A stretch of DNA of 21,659 bases from DATJJW01 sp035491935 (lineage in GTDB: Bacteria > Pseudomonadota > Alphaproteobacteria > ATCC43930 > CGMCC-115725): positions 1 to 21,659 of the forward strand of contig DATJJW010000252.1 of assembly GCA_035491935.1 (NCBI GenBank). Reading direction: 5' to 3'. Made by a program: the position numbers and the translations under genes. The notes below the pieces were generated by a model, which had not been told where the DNA came from, ran no database searches, and was given only the letters and a program-made list of their open reading frames with translations. This document shows positions 1 to 9,070 of this stretch, piece after piece; within the stretch, counting starts at the first letter, position 1, and every line of letters starts with the position of its first letter.

Positions 1-680
1 TGCTGCCGATCCTGCTGCTGTTCGATGATGCTGATAGCCGCAGCCTGACACGCGGATTGGAGTTGGGGGCGGACGACTATATCGCCCGGCCGATCGTGCC
101 GGAGGAGCTGATGCTGCGCGTGCGGCTGCAGCTGCGGCGCAGATTGGTACGCGATCGGCTGAAGGATTCGCTGACCGGCATGCATCGGCCGCTGACCGAC
201 CGGTTGACCGGCGTCTACAGCAAGGGGTTCCTGGCGGCGCATCTCGCCAAAGTGTCGCTGCCGGACATGCCGCGCCAGGATTTCTCGGCGCTGATGTTGG
301 GCGTCGACGACTATCCGGCCATGACCCAGTCCCAGGGGCAGCCGGCTACGGATATGGTCCTGGCGGAATTGGGACGACGGCTGTTGTCGAATGTCCGGCC
401 CTTCGACCTGGTGGCGCGCTATGGCGATGCGGTGTTCGTGATCCTGATGCCACAGACGAACGGCAACATCGCCCTGCAGATTGCCGAGCGTCTGAGGCAT
501 AGCCTGACGATAGCGGCAGAGACCAGCGGCGCTGAACTGAATGTGACGATTTCGATCGGCGTCGCCCAACGCGAGGAGCCGTGGCGCGATCCAGCCGATC
601 TGCTGCACCGCGCAGGCCTCGGCCTCGCGGTGGCGACGGGTGAAGGCGGCAACAGGGTTGCCGCCGGACCCGTCAATTAG
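1..680 (+). CDS. PleD-like response regulator, REC-GGDEF C-terminal part, degenerate GGDEF (5' truncated)
   Basis: The reading frame is open from base 3 to the TAG at 678-680, so the gene starts upstream of the window. The visible part begins in a receiver domain (GADDYIARPI, with Arg where active receivers have Lys, as in the second receiver of PleD), then a linker helix and a GGDEF domain. The segment aligns without gaps to PleD from memory. The active site is degraded: GGEEF reads GDAVF (423-437), the first metal Asp is Gly in LMLGVDD, and the substrate-contact Asn is Thr. The RxxD product-inhibition site is kept as RPFD (396-407). I infer no cyclase activity but possible c-di-GMP binding, as known for Caulobacter PopA. 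It converges on rpmG; the divK partner, if present, is outside the window. Confidence 0.85.
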   Translation, partial: LPILLLFDDADSRSLTRGLELGADDYIARPIVPEELMLRVRLQLRRRLVRDRLKDSLTGMHRPLTDRLTGVYSKGFLAAHLAKVSLPDMPRQDFSALMLGVDDYPAMTQSQGQPATDMVLAELGRRLLSNVRPFDLVARYGDAVFVILMPQTNGNIALQIAERLRHSLTIAAETSGAELNVTISIGVAQREEPWRDPADLLHRAGLGLAVATGEGGNRVAAGPVN

Positions 681-695
681 CTAGAGAAGCCAGGC

Positions 696-730
696 AAAAG
701 AAACGACGCTCCGGCGGAATGTGCCGGAGC
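696..730 (-). terminator. Intrinsic terminator downstream of rpmG
   Basis: A perfect 8-bp inverted repeat, GCTCCGGC (708-715) and GCCGGAGC (723-730), encloses a 7-nt loop. Read on the minus strand it lies 8 nt past the rpmG stop and is followed, after four bases, by a T-rich run (TTTCTTTT, plus-strand 696-703). It may also slow plus-strand transcription from the PleD-like gene, but the T-tract on that side is only three bases. Confidence 0.7.
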
Positions 731-738
731 CGATCCGT

Positions 739-906
739 TTACTTGATCTTGGATTCCTTGAACACGACGTGCTTGCGCGCGACGGGATCATACTTCTTCA
801 GCTCCATCTTTTCCGTCTTCGCACGCGGATTCTTCTTCGTGACGTAGAAGTAGCCGGTGTCGGCGGAGCTGACGAGCTTGATCTGGACGGTAGCGGATTT
901 GGCCAT
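739..906 (-). CDS. rpmG: 50S ribosomal protein L33
   Basis: This 55-aa protein of the large ribosomal subunit begins MAKSATVQIKLVSS and carries the L33 core GYFYVTKKNPR followed by KYDPVARKHVVFKE. It has no CxxC pairs, so it is the zinc-free form. Length and sequence match the proteobacterial family throughout. The frame extends 21 codons upstream, but ATG 904-906 is the family start and lies just downstream of a good promoter (942-969). No clear Shine-Dalgarno is visible in the short leader. The gene is followed by an intrinsic terminator and converges on the PleD-like gene, a neighbourhood common in alphaproteobacteria. Confidence 0.95.
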   Translation of the reverse strand: MAKSATVQIKLVSSADTGYFYVTKKNPRAKTEKMELKKYDPVARKHVVFKESKIK

Positions 907-941
907 GGGTCGAATACCGGTAGAGCGACAACGAGCGGGGG

Positions 942-969
942 AAATTAGTCGTTCCGCCCGCGTTGTCAA
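942..969 (-). promoter_or_regulatory. Sigma70-type promoter of rpmG
   Basis: On the minus strand a consensus TTGACA (-35, plus-strand 964-969) is followed by a 16-bp spacer and TAATTT (-10, 942-947). The predicted start site is near 934, about 28 nt before the rpmG ATG. This suggests that rpmG is transcribed independently of the upstream protease gene. Confidence 0.6.
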
Positions 970-976
970 GCGCGCG

Positions 977-999
977 GATGGCGGGGCAGACCCGCCATC
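977..999 (-). terminator. Hairpin between the S41 protease gene and rpmG (possible terminator)
   Basis: A perfect 9-bp inverted repeat, GATGGCGGG (977-985) and CCCGCCATC (991-999), encloses a 5-nt loop. It lies 15 nt past the protease stop and just upstream of the rpmG -35 box. Neither strand has a T-tract after it, so termination would have to be atypical or Rho-assisted; mRNA 3'-end protection is an alternative. Confidence 0.4.
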
Positions 1000-1014
1000 G
1001 ACTGTCCTGAAGGA

Positions 1015-2610
1015 TCAGGGGGGCGGCAGGGAAGCGATCGAGCTCAGCTTGACCGGCGTACCGAGGAGTTTCGAACGGGCGATCGCCTTGGCATAGAGCG
1101 CGTGGTCCTGGAGCAGTTTGGTCGCGACGTCGACGTCGAGTGGGGCCATCGTCTCATCGGGTGCGCAGGAGGCACGCAGCGCCTGCCAATCGGCTTCGGA
1201 GAGCGAGGCGCGCGGTGCTGTCGCCAGCGCCGGTTTGGGGCCGAGGCCCTGGGTGATCACCGCATCGGCATTCTTGGCGCCGCTGGTGCAGAACAGCGGC
1301 ACCACGCCATGGTGATGCAGCACGGTGTTGCCGGGCGAGAACAGCCGTGCCCAAGTCACGGTCAGCTCGCCGTCATTCTCCAGCGTCAGCACGACCTGGA
1401 CCGTGCCCTTGCCGAAGGAACTGCTGCCGATCAGCACGGCGCGGCCGCTATCTTGCAGCGCCGCGCTGACGATCTCGGCGGCCGAGGCCGAGCCGCCATT
1501 GACCAGCACGACCATGGGCAGGTCGGTGAGATACCGGGTGCTGTCGGCATCGAAGACCTGCATGCTTTCCGGATGTCGGCCACGTGTCGTGACGACTCGG
1601 CCATGCTTGATGAAGATCGAGGCGACATCGGCCGCCTGGTCGAGCAGTCCACCTGGATCGCCACGCAGGTCGAGCACGATGCCCTTCAAGCCGCCCGGCG
1701 TCGCCTTCTCGCTCTGCATGATGGCCGAGCTCAGCGTCTCGGCCGTGTCGTGGTTGAATTCGGCGACGGTGAGGACGACGATGCCGCCGGGCCGGTTCTC
1801 GACCACGACGCTGGGTTCGACGATGAGCGCGCGCTGCAGCTCGGCCGTGATCGGCGCCTTGGCGCCGGGATGCAGGATACCCAGCACCACCTTGCTGCCG
1901 ATCGGGCCGCGCAGCCGGTCGATGATCTTCTCGGTGACGAGGCCGGCGATCGAGGTGCCGTCCACGGTGACGATACGGTCGCCCGCAGTCAGCCCCGCGC
2001 GGGAAGCCGGGGTATTCGGCAGCACCTGGTTGACCGTGATCGATTGCTGGACTTCGTTCGGCTTGGCGCTCTTAAGGATGATGCCGATGCCGCCGAAGCC
2101 GTCGCGCGCGTCGCGCAGGCGTGTCGCCTGCTCGGGCGGGGCATAGCGGGTGAAGCGGTCGAGCTTGTCGATGATGCCGTGGAACACGGTGCGATCGAGC
2201 TCGACCTCCGGCTCCTTGTCCATGCCCGGCACTGCCCGGCGCAGCGTCGCGAGCCCGGCAGATGTCACGGCCGCCCAGCCATCGGCATCCTCGGCGGCTG
2301 GCTCTCTCAGCTGGCGCAGCACCGTGCCGTCCTGGGTGAAGCTGACTGTGTCGGGACCGACGCTCATCTTGACATGCGAATTGGGCGGGATCACCGCCTG
2401 CAGACCGGCCACCGCCATGGTGCGGGCGTCGATCGGCTCGATGTAATATTGCTGAATATCGTCATAGGCGTTGGCATAGAGCGCCGCGACCGGATCGTTG
2501 GGGAAATGCTGGCGCGCCCGGAGCTGCGCAGTGTCACCCGCCTGGGCACAGGCCGATAGCAGGGCGACGGACAGGAGACTCGCGGCTAGGCCGCCATGGC
2601 GCCATTTCAT
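1015..2610 (-). CDS. S41 family carboxy-terminal processing protease, predicted lipoprotein
   Basis: This is a tail-specific (CtpA/Prc-like) serine protease expected in the periplasm. From ATG 2608-2610 the protein begins MKWRHGG, then a short hydrophobic stretch ending in LLSAC, a lipobox with Cys21. A PDZ domain follows around residues 172-258 (GFGGIGIIL to GSKVVLGIL). The S41 catalytic core carries the nucleophile in GGSASAAEI (Ser374) and the general base in SSFGKGTVQ (Lys401). The frame is open to 2661 with further ATGs at 2637 and 2661; I chose 2610 because it puts the signal peptide at the N-terminus, although no strong ribosome binding site supports any of the three. Its substrate cannot be deduced. 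It follows rnr on the same strand after 82 nt. Confidence 0.85.
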   Translation of the reverse strand: MKWRHGGLAASLLSVALLSACAQAGDTAQLRARQHFPNDPVAALYANAYDDIQQYYIEPIDARTMAVAGLQAVIPPNSHVKMSVGPDTVSFTQDGTVLRQLREPAAEDADGWAAVTSAGLATLRRAVPGMDKEPEVELDRTVFHGIIDKLDRFTRYAPPEQATRLRDARDGFGGIGIILKSAKPNEVQQSITVNQVLPNTPASRAGLTAGDRIVTVDGTSIAGLVTEKIIDRLRGPIGSKVVLGILHPGAKAPITAELQRALIVEPSVVVENRPGGIVVLTVAEFNHDTAETLSSAIMQSEKATPGGLKGIVLDLRGDPGGLLDQAADVASIFIKHGRVVTTRGRHPESMQVFDADSTRYLTDLPMVVLVNGGSASAAEIVSAALQDSGRAVLIGSSSFGKGTVQVVLTLENDGELTVTWARLFSPGNTVLHHHGVVPLFCTSGAKNADAVITQGLGPKPALATAPRASLSEADWQALRASCAPDETMAPLDVDVATKLLQDHALYAKAIARSKLLGTPVKLSSIASLPPP

Positions 2611-2654
2611 GCTCGAACCCGACAAAGCCCTACCCATCCTGAACAAAGTCCATC

Positions 2655-2676
2655 GCCGCACGCAATATGGTGCGGC
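2655..2676 (-). other. Hairpin in the rnr - S41 protease gap
   Basis: A perfect 7-bp inverted repeat, GCCGCAC (2655-2661) and GTGCGGC (2670-2676), encloses an 8-nt loop 16 nt past the rnr stop. The minus-strand sequence after it (GATGGACTTTGTTC) is only weakly T-rich. It could attenuate read-through from rnr, but the evidence is structural only. Confidence 0.3.
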
Positions 2677-2692
2677 AATGGCCGATCATCCC

Positions 2693-5071
2693 CTAGCGGT
2701 GGCCGGATTTCTTCGGCCTGTTGCCGCCGCGCTTCGGTATGCCTTTCGGCTTGCGGCTCGGCTGCTTGCGCGCGCCGACGAGGTTGCGTATCGAACTCCG
2801 GCGGACCGGTCCGCGTTCCGCTTCGTCATCCGCATCCCATAGCAGGTGGAATAGCAGCTTGCCACTGATCGGATCTGCTTCGACCAGTCGCACCTGCACC
2901 CGGTCACCCAGGTTGAAGATGCGGCCGGAGCGCTGACCGACCAGCCGATGGCGCTGTTCGTCATGGTGATAGTAGTCATGCGGCAGGGTACCGATCGGCA
3001 CCAAACCATCGGCACCGTTTTCATCCAGCGTGACGAACAGGCCGAAACGGGTGACGCCGTTGACCCGTGCGCCGAACTCGGCGCCGACGCGGGATGCCAG
3101 GTAGCAGACCATGTAGCGGTCGATCGCCTGGCGTTCGGCGGCGGCCGCGCGTCGCTCCGTGCGCGAAAGATGCAGCCCTTTCTCGCTGAACTCCTCCATC
3201 GAGACTTCCGGCAGCGCGCCGTCGCCCAGGCTCAGGCCCCGGATCAGCGCGCGATGGACCAGGAGATCGGCATATCGGCGGATCGGCGAGGTGAAATGGG
3301 CGTAACGCTGCAGTGCCAGGCCGAAATGGCCGAGATTGTCCGGCGAATAGATCGCCTGGGCCTGGGAGCGCAGCACCAATTCGCTGACCATCGGTGCCTC
3401 GGGGCGGCCGGCGACCGCACCCAGCACCCGATTGAACATCTTCGGCTGGATCACCTGGCCCTTGGCGAGCCGCAGCCCTGGCACCTCCAAACTGTCCAGC
3501 ACCTCCGACAGGCTCTGCACCTTCAGCGGGTCCGGCCGGTCGTGGACGCGGTACATGCAGGGCTGCTGCAGCTTTTCCAAAGTCTCGGCCGCCGCGACAT
3601 TGGCGGCGATCATGAATTCCTCGATCAGCTTGTGGCTGTCCAGCCGCTCGCGTCGCTCGACGCCGGCGACCGTGCCATCGGCGGCGATGCGCACCCGCTG
3701 TTCCGGCAGATCGAGGTCGAGCGTACCGCGCTTGACCCGCGCCTTGTCGAGTGACTGATAGGCGCCGTAGAGCGGTTTCAGCACCTTGTCGACCAGCGGC
3801 CGGGTGGTGTCATCCGGCTGGCCGTCGATCGCCGCCTGCACCTGCTCATAGGTCAGCCGCGCCGCCGAGCGCATCAACCCACGCACGACGCGGTGGCGGC
3901 GGATCTGGCCATCACTGTCGAGGTAGATGTGGATCGCCATGCAGGCGCGCTCGACTTGCGGTTTCAGCGAGCACAGTTCGTTCGACAAGGCCTCCGGCAG
4001 CATCGGCACGACGCGGTCGGGGAAATAGACCGAATTGCCGCGCTCCTCGGCCGCACGGTCGAGCGCACTGCCCGGCCGGACATACCAGGCGACATCGGCG
4101 ATGGCGACCAGCAGGTGCCAGCCGCCCTCGACTTGCGTGTCCGGCTCGGCGAAGACCGCGTCGTCGAAATCGCGCGCATCCGCGCCGTCGATGGTGACGA
4201 GCGGGTAGGATCTGAGGTCGGTGCGCTCACCCAGTTCGACCGGCCTCGCGCGCTCGGCCTCGGCCAGGGCCGCTGCCGGGAAGCCTACGGGGATGCCCTG
4301 GGAATGGATCGCCACCATGCTGATGGCGCGCGGATCGTCCGGACGGCCAAGGCGCTCGGTGACCTGGATATGCGGCAATCCCAGCCGGGGCAAGGGCAGG
4401 GGATGGCCGACCACCAGCTCCCCGTCCTGGGCGCCCAGGCTCTCGCCGGCTTGGACCTTATAGGCCTCGCGCCGGCGCGAATGCTCGGCCGGGTTGACCG
4501 TGCCGCCGCCATCGCGCCCGGCACGGAACACGCCCAGGACCGTTTCGGCCTGACGTTCCAGCTTGCGTATCAGGCTGGCATCATACCCGCCATCCTCACG
4601 CCGTCGCAGCCGTAGCAGCGCACGTTCGCCGAGGCCCAGCGCCGCCTCGCCCTTGCGCTCGTGCAGATGGATCGCGGGCAGCGGCTCGTCCTCGCCCAGC
4701 GCCAGCGGTCGCAGCACGGGCAGGCTGTCCTCGTCGAGATCCGTCACTTCCGCGACGACAACCTCCGGCAGGCTGTGCAGCGGTGCGAAGCGGCGGCCGG
4801 GACCGCGTTCCGCCAGGCCGCCGCGCTGGATCTCCTTGATGAGGCCTTTCAACGCTACCCGGTCGGCCGGGCTTACCTTGAAGGCGCGGGCGATCTCGCG
4901 CTTGCCGACCGGTGTCGGACTGGAAGCAATGAACTCCAGGATTTCGGCACGGGTCGGCAAACCGTGGCCGGTGCCGGCGGAACGCAGCTTGCGTTCCGTC
5001 TTGGTGGTCGCGGGATCCTTGCGGCGCGCGCCCGGATGCTTGGGGTGTTTCGGCTTGAGGGACCTCGCCAT
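2693..5071 (-). CDS. rnr: Ribonuclease R
   Basis: This is a 3'-5' exoribonuclease of the RNB (RNase II/R) family that degrades structured RNA. The 792-aa protein has a basic N-terminus, a winged-helix segment (about 40-90), cold-shock-like OB region, the RNB catalytic domain and a C-terminal S1 domain (about 667-746). The metal-binding signature TIDGADARDFDDAV starts at residue 293, with Asp295, 301, 303 and 304 matching the four catalytic Asp of E. coli RNase R. A second signature, HFTSPIRRYADL, is present. The last about 40 residues are Lys/Arg-rich, as in RNase R and not RNase II. Its ATG overlaps the topA stop by one base (TGATG), which points to translational coupling. Confidence 0.97.
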   Translation of the reverse strand: MARSLKPKHPKHPGARRKDPATTKTERKLRSAGTGHGLPTRAEILEFIASSPTPVGKREIARAFKVSPADRVALKGLIKEIQRGGLAERGPGRRFAPLHSLPEVVVAEVTDLDEDSLPVLRPLALGEDEPLPAIHLHERKGEAALGLGERALLRLRRREDGGYDASLIRKLERQAETVLGVFRAGRDGGGTVNPAEHSRRREAYKVQAGESLGAQDGELVVGHPLPLPRLGLPHIQVTERLGRPDDPRAISMVAIHSQGIPVGFPAAALAEAERARPVELGERTDLRSYPLVTIDGADARDFDDAVFAEPDTQVEGGWHLLVAIADVAWYVRPGSALDRAAEERGNSVYFPDRVVPMLPEALSNELCSLKPQVERACMAIHIYLDSDGQIRRHRVVRGLMRSAARLTYEQVQAAIDGQPDDTTRPLVDKVLKPLYGAYQSLDKARVKRGTLDLDLPEQRVRIAADGTVAGVERRERLDSHKLIEEFMIAANVAAAETLEKLQQPCMYRVHDRPDPLKVQSLSEVLDSLEVPGLRLAKGQVIQPKMFNRVLGAVAGRPEAPMVSELVLRSQAQAIYSPDNLGHFGLALQRYAHFTSPIRRYADLLVHRALIRGLSLGDGALPEVSMEEFSEKGLHLSRTERRAAAAERQAIDRYMVCYLASRVGAEFGARVNGVTRFGLFVTLDENGADGLVPIGTLPHDYYHHDEQRHRLVGQRSGRIFNLGDRVQVRLVEADPISGKLLFHLLWDADDEAERGPVRRSSIRNLVGARKQPSRKPKGIPKRGGNRPKKSGHR

Positions 5072-7758
5072 CAGCCGGTGGCTTTAGCGGAGGCGGGCTT
5101 CGTCTTGGCCGCGGATTTGGCGGCAGGCTTCTTGGCCGCAGCCTTCTTCGCCGTAGCCTTCTTCGTCGCTGCCGCCTTGCCGTTCGATGCCGTTTTGGCT
5201 CCCGATGCCTTGTTGGCGCCGCGCGCGCCCTTCGGCTTCTTGCCCTTGTCGATCTGCGCCTGCAGCAGTGCCAAGCCCTGCTCCAGCGTGACATCCTCCG
5301 GCGTCACATCCTTGGGCAATGTCCCGAACAGCCCGCCATGGCTGACATAGGGGCCGTAGCGGCCCTTGAAGACCTGCACCGGTTCGCCATCGGTCGGGTG
5401 CGGGCCCAGCACGCGCAGCGCCTGGGGTGCCGACCGGCCGCCTTTGCCGGCCTCGGCTAGCAGGCTCACCGCCCGGTTGATGCCGATGGTCAGCACGTCG
5501 TCGTCCCGGCTCAGCGACTTGAAGGTCTTGCCGTGCTTGATATAGGGGCCAAAGCGACCGATGCCGGCGGTGATCATCTCCTTGGTCTCAGGATGAAGAT
5601 CGATGTCACGCGGCAGCGAGAGCAGGGCCAGGGCCATCTCCAGCATGATATCCGCCGCCTTCACGTCCTTGGGCAGCGAGACGCGCTTCGGCTTCTCGCC
5701 CTCGGCCGCCTCGATCTGGACGTAGGGGCCATAGGGTCCCATGCGGGCGGAAACGGCGCGGCCGGTGCCGGGGTCGATGCCGAGTTCGCGCGGGCCGGTT
5801 TCGGCCGGGGCGGAACCGGCCTCGCCATCCTTGCCGTTTTCCGAGGCCAGCGGACGGGTGTAGCGGCATTCCGGATAATTCGAGCAGCCGACGAAGGCGC
5901 CGAACTTGCCGAGCTTCAGGCTGAGCTTGCCGGCGTGGCAGACCGGGCAAAGCCGCGGATCCTGGCCATTGCTGGCATCGGGGAAGAGATGGGGGCCGAG
6001 TTCGCGATCCAGCGCCTCCAGCACCTGGCTGATCGTCAGGTCCTTGGTATCGGCGACGGCAATCGAGAAATCTTCCCAGAAGCGCCGCAGCACTTCCTTC
6101 CATTCGGCACGGCCGCCGGAGATCTCGTCGAGCAAATTCTCCAGATCGGCGGTGAAATTGTACTGGACGTAGCGCTCGAAGAAATTGCGCAGGAACACCG
6201 TGACCAGCCGGCCGCGATCCTCGGGCACGAAGCGCTTGCGGTCGAGCTTGACGTAGTCGCGATCCTGCAGGACCTGGATGATCGAGGCGTATGTCGAGGG
6301 GCGGCCGATACCCAGCTCCTCCATGCGCTTGACCAGGCTGGCCTCGGTGAAGCGCGGCGGCGGCTCGGTGAAATGCTGCTCCGGCTTGGTTTCGCCCCGC
6401 GTGAGGTCATCACGCTCTTTCAGCGGCGGCAGGCGACGATCGATTTCATCGTCGCCTTCGTCGTCGCGGCCTTCCTGGTAGAGCTTGAGGAAGCCGTCGA
6501 ACACCATCACCGAGCCGGTGGCGCGGAAGGTCACGCGGCCGGAGGCACCGTTGAAGTCGACCGTCGCCTGGTCGAGCTGGGCCGATTCCATTTGGCTGGC
6601 AATCGTGCGCTTCCAGATCAGCTCATAAAGCTTGAATTGGTCGGGGTCGAGATGGGCTACGACATCCTTCGGCCGGCGCATGACGTCGGTCGGCCGGATT
6701 GCCTCATGCGCCTCCTGGGCGTTCTTGGCGACGGTGCGGTAGACGCGCGGCGCCGAGGGGCAATACTTGTCGCCATAGTCGCGCTCGATCAGGTGTCGGG
6801 CACCGACGATCGCTTCCTGCGACAGCTGCACGCCGTCGGTACGCATATAGGTGATGAGACCGACCGTCTCGCCGCCGAGATCGACGCCCTCATAGAGGCG
6901 CTGGGCCAGCTGCATAGTGCGTGTGGCCCCGAAGCCCAGCTTGCGTGAAGCCTCCTGCTGCAAGGTCGAGGTCGTGAAGGGTGGGTGCGGGTTGCGCTTG
7001 ACCTGGCGATGCTCCAGTCGCGCTACGGCATAGCCGGGCTCGCCCTGGATGGCGGCGACAGCCCGTTGGGCGTCCGCCTCGGTCGCGAGGTCGAAGCGGT
7101 CGAGCTTCTGGCCATCGAGATGGGTCAGGTGCGCGCTGAAGGCGGCGCCCGCCGGTGTCTTGAACACCGTGTCGACCGTCCAGTACTCACGCGCGACGAA
7201 GGCCTCGATGTCGGCTTCGCGCTCGCATATCAAGCGCAGCGCCACGGATTGTACGCGGCCGGCCGAGCGCGAGCCCGGCAGCTTGCGCCACAAGACCGGC
7301 GACAGGGTGAATCCGACGAGGTAATCGAGCGCCCGGCGCGCCATATAGGCGTCGACCAGATCGTTATCGAGGTCGCGCGCCTTGGTGAAAGCCTCGGTGA
7401 CCGCCGATTTGGTCACCTCGTTGAACACGACACGCTTCACCGGGATCGAGCCCAGCGCCTTGCGTTCCCGCAGCGCCTGGACCAGATGCCACGAGATCGC
7501 CTCGCCCTCGCGATCCGGGTCGGTGGCGAGATAGAGCGTATCCGCCTTCTTGACCGCCGCCTGGATCTCCTTCAGCCGCTTGTCGCCTCGGTCCTCGACC
7601 TCCCACGACATGGCGAAGTCTTCCTCGGGCCTGACCGAGCCATCCTTGGCCGGTAGGTCGCGGACATGTCCATAGCTGGCCAGCACCGTATAATCGGAGC
7701 CCAGATACTTATTGATGGTTTTCGCCTTGGCAGGCGATTCAACGACGACGACGTGCAT
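5071..7758 (-). CDS. topA: DNA topoisomerase I
   Basis: This type IA topoisomerase relaxes negative supercoils. The 895-aa protein has the TOPRIM domain at the N-terminus (Glu7 in VVESPAKAKTI; acidic motif DPDREGEA at 80-87), and the active-site Tyr304 in GLITYMRTDG. A single Cys4 zinc finger (Cys604, 607, 625, 631) is followed by three finger-derived repeats marked by GPYGPY, GRFGPY and GRYGPY, and a Lys/Ala-rich tail (about 838-895) typical of alphaproteobacterial enzymes. The frame extends 16 codons further upstream, but MHVVVVESPAKAK is the family N-terminus, so ATG 7756-7758 is taken as start; no clear Shine-Dalgarno is seen. It lies 78 nt after dprA, with a TATAAA at 7826-7831 that could be a -10 box but lacks a good -35. 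Confidence 0.97.
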   Translation of the reverse strand: MHVVVVESPAKAKTINKYLGSDYTVLASYGHVRDLPAKDGSVRPEEDFAMSWEVEDRGDKRLKEIQAAVKKADTLYLATDPDREGEAISWHLVQALRERKALGSIPVKRVVFNEVTKSAVTEAFTKARDLDNDLVDAYMARRALDYLVGFTLSPVLWRKLPGSRSAGRVQSVALRLICEREADIEAFVAREYWTVDTVFKTPAGAAFSAHLTHLDGQKLDRFDLATEADAQRAVAAIQGEPGYAVARLEHRQVKRNPHPPFTTSTLQQEASRKLGFGATRTMQLAQRLYEGVDLGGETVGLITYMRTDGVQLSQEAIVGARHLIERDYGDKYCPSAPRVYRTVAKNAQEAHEAIRPTDVMRRPKDVVAHLDPDQFKLYELIWKRTIASQMESAQLDQATVDFNGASGRVTFRATGSVMVFDGFLKLYQEGRDDEGDDEIDRRLPPLKERDDLTRGETKPEQHFTEPPPRFTEASLVKRMEELGIGRPSTYASIIQVLQDRDYVKLDRKRFVPEDRGRLVTVFLRNFFERYVQYNFTADLENLLDEISGGRAEWKEVLRRFWEDFSIAVADTKDLTISQVLEALDRELGPHLFPDASNGQDPRLCPVCHAGKLSLKLGKFGAFVGCSNYPECRYTRPLASENGKDGEAGSAPAETGPRELGIDPGTGRAVSARMGPYGPYVQIEAAEGEKPKRVSLPKDVKAADIMLEMALALLSLPRDIDLHPETKEMITAGIGRFGPYIKHGKTFKSLSRDDDVLTIGINRAVSLLAEAGKGGRSAPQALRVLGPHPTDGEPVQVFKGRYGPYVSHGGLFGTLPKDVTPEDVTLEQGLALLQAQIDKGKKPKGARGANKASGAKTASNGKAAATKKATAKKAAAKKPAAKSAAKTKPASAKATG

Positions 7759-7836
7759 GCGACAGCGGGCTATCCCGATTGGTGCAGGATGGCGGCACCC
7801 ATCCACAAAAACGCGAAATGTACAGTTTATACAGCC

Positions 7837-8985
7837 TTAGCGTAAGGATACCTGCTGGCCGGGATGACGGTCCAAGCGACCGGCAAGCTCCAATTCCAAC
7901 AGGATGGTCACGAGGACCGAGGCGGACAAGTGGCATTGGCGGAGCAGTTCGTCAACAGTAACCGCGGTGGGACTGAGCAAGCTCATGACTCGAGACCGGG
8001 CGGCTTCCTGCACATTATCCGGTTCCGTAATGGAATTTCCCGGGGAATTTCCGGGGCCGAAGCGGCGTCTCTTGCCTTCGGCAAGGCTATCGATCCGCGA
8101 GGTGGCCTGGCGCATGACGGCGAAGATATCGGCGGCCGATTCCGTCAGCACCGCACCGTTGCGGATAAGATCGTTGGTGCCTCGGCAGCGCGGGTCGAGG
8201 GGCGATCCCGGCACGGCGAAGACGTCGCGTCCCTGCTCGCCGGCGAATCTTGCGGTGATGAGCGAGCCTGAGCGCAACGCCGCCTCGATCACGACGACAC
8301 CCAGCGAAAGGCCAGAGATGATGCGGTTGCGGCGTGGGAAATGGCGGGCCTGGGGAATGGTGCCGACCGGCATCTCGGCGACCACCGCGCCGCGTTCGGC
8401 GATCTCGTCGTGCAGGCGGCGATGTTCCTCGGGATAGACGATGTCGGCACCGCCCGCGACCACGGCGACAGTGCCGGTGTCGAGCGCGCCGATATGGGCC
8501 GCGCCATCGATGCCGCGCGCGAGGCCCGAGACCACGACCACGCCGGCCGCGCCCAAATCGTGGGCGAGGTCGCGGGCGAAGCGGTTGCCGGCGGCCGAGG
8601 CGTTGCGGGCGCCGACCATGGCGATGGTGGACCTGGCTGCCAGCGTGCCGTGGCCGCGGATCGTGATCAGCGGCGGCGCGTCGTCCAGCTCCGCCAGCAG
8701 GGGCGGGTAGTCGGCTTCGCCCCAGGCGACGAGACGCGCGCCCAGGCGCTGTACCTCGACCATCTCGCGCTCGGCCTCGCCGCGCGGGTAGAGGCGCATC
8801 TGCCGCTTGCCGCCGCGTCGGGCAAGCTCCGGCAGCGCTTCCAGGGCTGCTCCGGCCGAACCGTAACGATGCAGGAGTTGGTAGAATCCGACCGGCCCGA
8901 CATTCTCGGAGCGGATCAGCCGCAGCCAGTCGAGACGGTCCTGGGGATTGAGCAGGTACGGGGCACTCATGATGATTGAGAACAT
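7837..8985 (-). CDS. dprA: DNA-processing protein DprA (Smf)
   Basis: DprA binds incoming single-stranded DNA and loads RecA during natural transformation; many non-competent bacteria keep it. The 382-aa protein has an N-terminal helix-hairpin-helix part (about 14-55), then the Rossmann-like DprA core with TIAMVGARNAS (120-130), SGLARGIDGAAH (153-164), FPRRNRIISGLS (216-227) and EAALRSGSLITAR (234-246). A C-terminal winged helix (about 330-382) completes the alphaproteobacterial architecture. An alternative start is ATG 8968-8970 (MSAPYLLNPQ); neither site has a strong ribosome binding site. Topology and strand suggest it is read with topA and rnr. The upstream neighbour on this strand would be plsY, but a plus-strand island intervenes. 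Confidence 0.95.
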   Translation of the reverse strand: MFSIIMSAPYLLNPQDRLDWLRLIRSENVGPVGFYQLLHRYGSAGAALEALPELARRGGKRQMRLYPRGEAEREMVEVQRLGARLVAWGEADYPPLLAELDDAPPLITIRGHGTLAARSTIAMVGARNASAAGNRFARDLAHDLGAAGVVVVSGLARGIDGAAHIGALDTGTVAVVAGGADIVYPEEHRRLHDEIAERGAVVAEMPVGTIPQARHFPRRNRIISGLSLGVVVIEAALRSGSLITARFAGEQGRDVFAVPGSPLDPRCRGTNDLIRNGAVLTESAADIFAVMRQATSRIDSLAEGKRRRFGPGNSPGNSITEPDNVQEAARSRVMSLLSPTAVTVDELLRQCHLSASVLVTILLELELAGRLDRHPGQQVSLR

Positions 8986-9070
8986 AACGAGAAAATCTTC
9001 GCCCGGTCAACCTCGTCTCGGTTAGCTTGGCCGCGGCATCAACGGAGCTTGTTCAGAAGGAGGGGACGAT

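Noticed and set aside
1102..2559. Long open frame (485 codons) on the plus strand opposite the S41 protease gene
   Set aside because: It is the antisense shadow of a well-supported gene in high-GC DNA; its translation is low-complexity and resembles no family I know.
5533..6948. Plus-strand open frame of 471 codons opposite topA
   Set aside because: Shadow of topA; no recognisable domain and no ribosome binding site evidence.
7826..7831. TATAAA (minus strand) as a topA promoter
   Set aside because: It resembles a -10 box, but the sequence 17 bp upstream (CAGGTA) is not a credible -35, so I did not list it as a feature.
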